NCBI GenBank assembly: GCA_965199095.1
Contig: CBDAQM010000007.1
Span: 124,001 to 188,000 of the forward strand
Source of the DNA: LMUY01 sp965199095
GTDB taxonomy: Bacteria > Pseudomonadota > Alphaproteobacteria > Acetobacterales > Acetobacteraceae
Direction: 5' to 3'
DNA length: 64,000 nucleotides
A model generated the notes under the pieces. The model worked only from the letters and a program-made list of their open reading frames with translations. It did not search any database and was not told where the DNA came from. The position numbers and the translations under genes are program-made. Below, piece by piece: positions 59,039 through 64,000 of this stretch (positions are counted from its first letter, which is position 1; each line of letters opens with the position of its first letter).

Positions 59039-59854
59039 ATGGGTGATTCATGGCGCGGGCGGTTGCAGCGCGGGCTGGTGCACGCGCTCGTCGCCGCGGG
59101 CGCGGCGGTGGTCTTCGTGCCGCTGGTGCTCACGCTGTATCTCAGCGTGTTCAACGAGACCATCATCGTCTTCCCGCCGCACGGCTACACCTTGCGCTGG
59201 TATGCCCGCATCCTGCCGGAGTTCGCCGGGCCGCTGCGCACCAGCCTGCTCACCGCGGCGGCGGCCGTCGTCGTCAGCCTGCTGGTCGGCGTGCCGGCCG
59301 GGATCGGGCTGTCGCGCTACCGCTTCCGCGGCCGCTCCATCGTGGCCACGCTGATGCTGGCGCCGCTGACCGTTCCCGGCGTGGCCATCGGGCTCGGCAT
59401 CTACGTCCTAGCCGTCATGATCGAGGAGCGGACGGATTGGCCGCTCAGCGGCTCGATCCCGCTGATGGTCGCCGCCCACGTGGTGATCACATTGCCCTGG
59501 GTGGTGCGGCTCTGCCTCGCCTCGCTGGCCAACCACGACCAGTCGGCGGAGGAGGCGGCGGCCAGCCTGGGCGCGCGGCCGCTGCGGGTGATCTGGCGGG
59601 TCACGCTGCCGGCGATGCGGGGCGGCATCGTCGCCGGGGCGCTGTTCGCCTTCATCTGGTCGTTCGAGAACCTGGAGATGACGCTGTTCCTGAAGGCGCC
59701 GGGCGTCACCACCCTGCCGATCGCGCTGCTGCAATACCTGCAATACCATATCGACCCGCTGGTGGCGGCGATGGCGGTGGCGCAGGTGGTGCTGGTCGGC
59801 GCCGTGCTGCTGGTGCTGGACCGTCTGGTCCCGGTCGCGCGGGTGGTCGCGTGA
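59039..59854 (+). CDS. ABC importer permease (PotC-like)
   Basis: The 271-residue inner membrane protein has six helices and the permease EAA loop (SAEEAAASLGARPLRVIW), typical for the PotC side of spermidine/putrescine importers. ATG 59039 starts MGDSWRGRLQRGL; a 13-codon frame (MSERMMLDIPIHG, 59005-59046) overlaps this start and could be a leader. The gene's stop overlaps the next GTG (59851-59854). It is the first gene of a permease-ATPase-binding protein-permease operon. Confidence 0.9.
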   Translation: MGDSWRGRLQRGLVHALVAAGAAVVFVPLVLTLYLSVFNETIIVFPPHGYTLRWYARILPEFAGPLRTSLLTAAAAVVVSLLVGVPAGIGLSRYRFRGRSIVATLMLAPLTVPGVAIGLGIYVLAVMIEERTDWPLSGSIPLMVAAHVVITLPWVVRLCLASLANHDQSAEEAAASLGARPLRVIWRVTLPAMRGGIVAGALFAFIWSFENLEMTLFLKAPGVTTLPIALLQYLQYHIDPLVAAMAVAQVVLVGAVLLVLDRLVPVARVVA

Positions 59855-60963
59855 GCCGGCTGCAACTGGACCGGCTGGGCAAGACGTACGGAAGCTCCGT
59901 CGCCGTCGATTCCGTCAGCCTGGACATCGCGCAGGGCGAGATGGTGGTGCTGCTCGGCCCCTCCGGCTGCGGCAAGACGACGACGCTGCGCATGATCGCC
60001 GGGTTCGTCGCCGCGACCCGGGGCGACATCCTGCTCGACGGGCGCAGCATCCTCGGCCTGCCGCCGTACAAACGCGACCTCGGCCTGGTGTTCCAGAGCT
60101 ACGCGCTGTTCCCTCACCTCTCCGTGGCGCGCAACGTCGCCTTCGGGCTGGAGATGCGCGGCATGCGCCGCCCGGCGCTGGAGGCCCGCGTGGCGGAGAT
60201 GCTGCGGCTGACCCGGTTGGAGGCGATGGTCGACCGCCTGCCCCGCCAGCTCTCCGGCGGGCAGCAGCAGCGCGTCGCCCTGGCCCGCGCGCTGGCGATC
60301 GAGCCGCGGGTGCTGCTGCTGGACGAGCCCCTGTCCAACCTGGACGCGGCCCTGCGCGGCGAGGTTGGGCGCGACATCCGCCTGCTGCAACGCACCAGCG
60401 GGCTGACCACGATCATGGTCACGCATGACCAGGACGAGGCGATGGCGATGGCCGATCGGCTGGTGGTGATGAAGGACGGGTGCGTGCAGCAGACCGGCAC
60501 GCAGGAGGACGTCTACGAGCGGCCGGCCACCCCCTTCGTCGCCGGCTTCATCGGCCGCAGCAACATGCTGCCGGGCACGCAGGCGGACGGGCGCGTGATG
60601 GCGGGCGGCGCCACCATCCAGCTCGCCGGCCAATATGCCGGGGCCGGCCCCTGCACCCTGGCGTTACGGCCGGAGCGACTGTCGCTCGGGCCCGCCGGCG
60701 CCAGTGGACGCGGCCATGTCACCGGTACGGTCGAGCTTGCCAGCTATCTTGGCCCGGTGCGCGAACACCTGGTTCGCCTGGCGCCGGAGCTTCGCGTCCT
60801 GGTGCGTGACACCACCGCGCGTGCCGCCCCCTTGATCGCTGCCGGGGAAGCAGTGACGATCGGGTGGGACGCCGGGGCGGAACGCCTGTTCGACGCCAGC
60901 GGCACGCCCATGCCCAGCCTGCACCCCGAACCCACCGCAACGAGGATCATCCACCATGCCTGA
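59851..60963 (+). CDS. ABC importer ATPase (PotA-like)
   Basis: The 370-residue ATPase has Walker A GPSGCGKTT, the Q-loop region FQSYALFPHLSV, signature LSGGQQQR, Walker B LLLDEPLSNLD and a His-switch MVTHDQDEAM, then a TOBE regulatory domain (about 280-355) with LALRPERLSLG. It is of the polyamine/opine/iron importer class. GTG 59851 overlaps the permease stop. It overlaps the binding-protein gene by 8 bases. Confidence 0.94.
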   Translation: MSRLQLDRLGKTYGSSVAVDSVSLDIAQGEMVVLLGPSGCGKTTTLRMIAGFVAATRGDILLDGRSILGLPPYKRDLGLVFQSYALFPHLSVARNVAFGLEMRGMRRPALEARVAEMLRLTRLEAMVDRLPRQLSGGQQQRVALARALAIEPRVLLLDEPLSNLDAALRGEVGRDIRLLQRTSGLTTIMVTHDQDEAMAMADRLVVMKDGCVQQTGTQEDVYERPATPFVAGFIGRSNMLPGTQADGRVMAGGATIQLAGQYAGAGPCTLALRPERLSLGPAGASGRGHVTGTVELASYLGPVREHLVRLAPELRVLVRDTTARAAPLIAAGEAVTIGWDAGAERLFDASGTPMPSLHPEPTATRIIHHA

Positions 60964-61993
60964 CGCGTTTCGCCTGTCTCGTCGTGCCGTCATCGGGGGC
61001 GCTGCAACGCTGCCGTTGCTTTCCCGGACCGCCGCGGCCGAGGGCACGGTGGTGGTGGCCGCCTGGGGCGGCGACTACGCCAACCTGCTGCACGACAACG
61101 TGGACGTGCCGCTGATGGCGCCGCAGCAGATCGCCGTGACGCAGGACATCGGCGACGAGGATCCCCGGGTGGCCAAGCTGTATGCCCAGCGCCGCCTGCC
61201 CCGCGGCGCCGATGACGTGGACTGCCTGCAGGCGATCCGCGGCCACGAGGTGGGGGACGCCGGCCTGGTCGAGACCATTACCGAGGCCGAGGTGCCGAAC
61301 CTGGCGCACGTGCTGCCGAACCTGAAATCGCCGGTGTACGTCCCGCATATCTGGAGCGCGCAGGTCTTCATCTACAACCCGGACAAGGTGAAGGAGCCGC
61401 CGAAGACCTTCAACGACCTGCTGGACCCGAAATACAAGGGCCGGGTCGGCCTGGGCGCCGGCAACTACTTCTACGTCATGATGGGCGCGGCGCTGGCCGC
61501 CACCGGCGACGTGAACAAGGTGGACGCCGACGAGACCAAGGCGCTGGCGATGAAGCTGAACGCCAACGGCCTGCGCCTGTATCCCACCACAGACTCGATC
61601 GGCGCCGGGATCAAGTCGGGCGAGATCGACGTCGGCATCATGTGGCTGGCCCGCGTCGTGATGTGGCAGAACGCCGGCATCCCGGTGAAGGCGATGTTCC
61701 CGACCGAGGGGGCGGTGCTGTATGTCTCCGGCATGGTCGTGCCGAAGAACGCGCCCAACAAGGCCGACGCCTATAAATACCTCAACGCGATGCTTGAACC
61801 TTCGGCGCAGACCAAGTTCGCCGAGCGAATGGGGTATTTCCCGACGGTGAACAACTGCCCGCTGACCGGCAAGATCGCCGAGCAGCTCACCCTGCCAACG
61901 CCGGCGCCCAAGCTGGTCGCACCCAATTACGACATCACCGGGAAGATGCCCGGCCCGCTGCTGGATTGGTGGAACAAGAATATCCAGGCCTGA
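60956..61993 (+). CDS. ABC importer substrate-binding protein (PotD-like), Tat signal
   Basis: The 345-residue periplasmic protein starts with a twin-arginine signal (SRRAVIGGAATLPLLS, about 8-23), then TVVVAAWGGDYANLLHDNV, as in family 1 spermidine/putrescine-type binding proteins. Later blocks are VYVPHIWSAQVFIYNPDKV and NPTFNDLLDPKYKGRVG-like residues. Polyamine or another cationic small molecule is the likely ligand, but binding residues were not checked. It lies between the ATPase and second permease genes. Confidence 0.88.
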   Translation: MPDAFRLSRRAVIGGAATLPLLSRTAAAEGTVVVAAWGGDYANLLHDNVDVPLMAPQQIAVTQDIGDEDPRVAKLYAQRRLPRGADDVDCLQAIRGHEVGDAGLVETITEAEVPNLAHVLPNLKSPVYVPHIWSAQVFIYNPDKVKEPPKTFNDLLDPKYKGRVGLGAGNYFYVMMGAALAATGDVNKVDADETKALAMKLNANGLRLYPTTDSIGAGIKSGEIDVGIMWLARVVMWQNAGIPVKAMFPTEGAVLYVSGMVVPKNAPNKADAYKYLNAMLEPSAQTKFAERMGYFPTVNNCPLTGKIAEQLTLPTPAPKLVAPNYDITGKMPGPLLDWWNKNIQA

Positions 61994-61994
61994 G

Positions 61995-62882
61995 ATGGAC
62001 GCCGCCGCGATCCCGCGCCCGGTCCGGCCAGCCGTCGCGGGGGAGCGTCAGGCCGTCGCGGCGGCGGGCTTCCTGTCGCCGGCGCTGTTCGTCGTGACCG
62101 TGATGCTGGTGGCGCCGATGCTACTGGTGCTGCGGTTCAGCCTCGACCGCTACGACATGACGGAGTTGATGATCGAGACGTTCACCGCGGCGAACTACGT
62201 CCGCTTCGTCTCCGACCCGTTCTATGTCGGCGTCCTGCGCACCACGTTCTTCGTGGCCTTCACCACCACGGTGATCTGCCTCCTGCTGGGCGTGCCGATG
62301 GCCTACCGGCTCGCCCGGATGCAGCGCCGGTGGAAGACGGTGTGCATGCTGGGGATGGTGCTGCCGCTGTTCGTCAGCAGCGTGGTGCGCATGGTCGGGT
62401 GGATGATCCTGTTCTCGCATGGCGGCGTCATCGACACGGCCGTGCGCTGGGCGACCGGGCATGGGCTGGAGCTGATGTTCACGCCGTTCGCCGTCATCAT
62501 GGGGATCGTCTCCGTCAACCTGCCCTTCGTCGTGCTGACGGTGCAGAGCACGGTCGAGACCATCGACCTGCGGATCGAGGAAGCGGCGCAGAGCCTGGGC
62601 GCGCCGCCGGGGCGCAGCTTCTGGCGGGTGGTGTGGCCGCTGGCGCTGCCGGGCATCGCCATCGCGGGGGTGCTGTGCTTCATCCTGGCGATGAACGCCT
62701 ATGCCACGCCGAACCTGCTGGGCGGGCCCCGCTTCCAGATGATGGCGCAGATGATCTACCAGGAGTTCACGACCAACAACAATTGGCCCTTCGCCTCGGC
62801 CATGGCGCTGATGCTGATGGCGACGACGCTCGTGCTAACCGCTGGCAGCAGCCTGCTGATCCCCCGCCGCTACCGCGGGTGA
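61995..62882 (+). CDS. ABC importer permease (PotB-like)
   Basis: The 295-residue inner membrane protein has six helices and the EAA loop (RIEEAAQSLGAPPGRSFW), matching PotB-type permeases. It starts at ATG 61995, one base after the preceding stop. Its TGA overlaps the GTG of the next gene (62879-62882). This coupling to a heptose phosphatase-like gene is unexpected. Confidence 0.92.
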   Translation: MDAAAIPRPVRPAVAGERQAVAAAGFLSPALFVVTVMLVAPMLLVLRFSLDRYDMTELMIETFTAANYVRFVSDPFYVGVLRTTFFVAFTTTVICLLLGVPMAYRLARMQRRWKTVCMLGMVLPLFVSSVVRMVGWMILFSHGGVIDTAVRWATGHGLELMFTPFAVIMGIVSVNLPFVVLTVQSTVETIDLRIEEAAQSLGAPPGRSFWRVVWPLALPGIAIAGVLCFILAMNAYATPNLLGGPRFQMMAQMIYQEFTTNNNWPFASAMALMLMATTLVLTAGSSLLIPRRYRG

Positions 62883-63772
62883 GCGCCACGGTCCGGCAAG
62901 CGGTCGTCCACGTGGATGGGGCGGCCACTGACGGTCTGCTGCGCGGGTTGGTGCGGTTCGGCGTCACGGATTTGCTGATGCTGGGCTCGGCAAGGCCGGC
63001 GCCGGCCTTGCCGCGGGAGGTACGCATCAGTCACCTGCCCTGCCTGGAGGCCGCGCGGGACTTGCTGGACACCCGGTTCCTGCTGTGCGAGCGCGGGGCG
63101 GTGCTGGACTTCAACCTGTCCCGGCTGCTGGTGGCACCCCCGCCCTGCTGCGCCACCCGGGACGGGGTGGATAGCGGCATCCGGGTGATGCGCCATTTGG
63201 ATGACCGTCCGCTTGGTGCTGTCGCAGTCCCGCGTCTGCCGCCGCGGCAGACCAATCCCGCGTTGTTCCTGGACCGCGACGGCACGATCAATATCGACCA
63301 TGGCTATGTCGGGACGCGGGAGCGGTTCGAATGGATGGCGGGCGCCATCGAGGCGATCCGCATGGCGACCGAGGCAGGATGGTACGTCTTCGTCGTGACC
63401 AACCAGTCCGGCATCGCGCGCGGCCTGTATGACGAGGCCGCGCTGGAGCGCCTGCATGAATGGATGGTGGACCAGATCCGCCTGGCGGGCGGCAACATCG
63501 ACGACATCCGCATATGCCCGTTCCATGAGGCGGCGGCGGTGCCGCACTACCGCCGCCGCAGCGCCTGGCGCAAGCCAGCGCCGGGCATGATCCTGGACTT
63601 GATGGCCCGGTGGTCGCTCAACCCGGCCTTCTGCGTGCTGGTGGGCGACCAGGCCAGCGACATCGCCGCCGCCGGGGCTGCCCGCATCGCCAGTCGCTTG
63701 TTCCATGGCGGAAACTTGGCGGCCACGGTGGCCCCGCTGCTCCGCGAGTTCGCACCACCTGCCCCGGTTTAA
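62879..63772 (+). CDS. HAD-family heptose 1,7-bisphosphate phosphatase (GmhB-like) with vestigial nucleotidyltransferase domain
   Basis: The 297-residue protein has a C-terminal HAD phosphatase of the GmhB type (about 118-290): LFLDRDGTINIDHGYVG (DxD), FVVTNQSGIARG, the Lys in WRKPAPGMI and VGDQASDIAAA. In lipopolysaccharide biosynthesis GmhB dephosphorylates heptose 1,7-bisphosphate. The N-terminal 110 residues resemble part of a sugar nucleotidyltransferase (VRFGVTDLLMLG, DTRFLLCERGAVLDFN), but the glycine-rich loop and the Asp of NGD are missing, so it is probably inactive. GTG 62879 overlaps the permease stop. The stop TAA is the first codon of a family 3 repeat. Confidence 0.85.
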   Translation: MSATVRQAVVHVDGAATDGLLRGLVRFGVTDLLMLGSARPAPALPREVRISHLPCLEAARDLLDTRFLLCERGAVLDFNLSRLLVAPPPCCATRDGVDSGIRVMRHLDDRPLGAVAVPRLPPRQTNPALFLDRDGTINIDHGYVGTRERFEWMAGAIEAIRMATEAGWYVFVVTNQSGIARGLYDEAALERLHEWMVDQIRLAGGNIDDIRICPFHEAAAVPHYRRRSAWRKPAPGMILDLMARWSLNPAFCVLVGDQASDIAAAGAARIASRLFHGGNLAATVAPLLREFAPPAPV

Positions 63773-63826
63773 GGCAGCGTCGGCAAATAAGTGCGTCGGC
63801 ACGCCGACCAAGCTGCCGCTCGAAAC
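63770..63826 (+). repeat. Family 3 stop-codon repeat, copy C (end of the GmhB-like gene)
   Basis: TAAGGCAGCGTCGGC begins with the stop codon of the GmhB-like gene, then AAATAAGTGCGTCGGC, ACGCCGACCAAGCTGCC and GCTCGAAAC follow. It keeps the long central part seen in copy A. Outer arms GGCAGC/GCTGCC and inner arms GTCGGC/GCCGAC can pair. Confidence 0.8.
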
Positions 63827-64000
63827 AGTGTCGCACGATTGAATTCAAGAGCGCGATCGTTCAGGCCGACGGCAGCGCACCTCAAGGTTCCGCCTACGAA
63901 GCAGGTGGAATGATGCTGGAGGGAGGGTGAGAGTGGCCGATCAAGGGAGACGATTGCTATTTCTCGCTGTCATGCGGGCGACGCCACCCTCACCCCGGCC
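63827..64000. other. Right-hand end of the window
   Basis: No gene was recognised here. The last 17 bases (63984-64000, CCACCCTCACCCCGGCC) match the beginning of a family 1 repeat unit, which continues past the window edge. Confidence 0.5.

Noticed and set aside
1..64000. CRISPR arrays, transposase genes or a complete prophage
   Set aside because: No regularly spaced direct repeats, transposase motifs or phage structural genes were seen.

Overview
The window is high-GC chromosomal DNA of an alphaproteobacterium, most likely of the order Rhodospirillales (Acetobacteraceae-like). The clues are an F0 ATP synthase operon with separate b' and b subunits and no F1 genes beside it, a PopZ-type polar organiser, the GC-rich codon use, and palindromic intergenic repeats. 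No ribosomal RNA, CRISPR array, transposase or integrase gene was found.

Layout. 0-9 kb: end of rpsD, prfC, a GH15 glycoside hydrolase, a DEAD-box RNA helicase overlapping a glutaryl-CoA dehydrogenase gene, an RNA m5U methyltransferase whose start codon is out of frame, and a CBS-domain protein. 9-17.5 kb: a response regulator, a lone flagellin with a sigma28-like promoter, a nitroreductase, a flavin reductase, a SWIM-SNF2 helicase, an alpha/beta-hydrolase/TPR protein and a TylF-type methyltransferase. 17.5-24 kb: an ABC exporter, atpI-atpB-atpE-atpF'-atpF, and a family-5 solute-binding protein whose 3' end is tandemly duplicated together with the 3' end of gcvP. 24-33.6 kb: gcvT-gcvH-gcvP behind a tandem glycine riboswitch, a chemoreceptor, divergent Lrp and trxB genes, and a LysR regulator. 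33.6-42.3 kb: valS, popZ, a TolC-family gene, a Pcm-like methyltransferase, tRNA-Cys, an FKBP isomerase and a hybrid histidine kinase.

42.4-64 kb: tRNA-Leu and tRNA-Asn, the latter followed by a decayed toxin-antitoxin remnant and an att-like repeat of the tRNA end. Next come phnM, a DUF1045 gene and phnN, a gamma-glutamyltransferase, a cytochrome b561, a GT2 glycosyltransferase and a ThDP enzyme. tRNA-Ser is followed by what looks like a remnant of foreign DNA ending in two gene fragments that meet at one breakpoint. After that lie an MFS exporter, three very small membrane-protein genes, an amidohydrolase/M24 peptidase pair divergent from a polyamine-type ABC importer, and gmhB with a vestigial nucleotidyltransferase domain.

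The most distinctive non-coding content is three families of short repeats. Family 1 (CCCTCTCCC hairpin plus GGTGAGGG) forms four inverted pairs and several singles behind operons. Family 2 (CCCGCATGAGC stem) has two copies. Family 3 (TAAGGCAGCGTCGGC) has three copies, each starting exactly at the TAA stop codon of a gene. I found no complete, clearly new multi-gene system. The best leads are the stop-codon repeat, the small membrane-protein cluster at 55.7-56.4 kb, and the broken loci at tRNA-Asn and tRNA-Ser.
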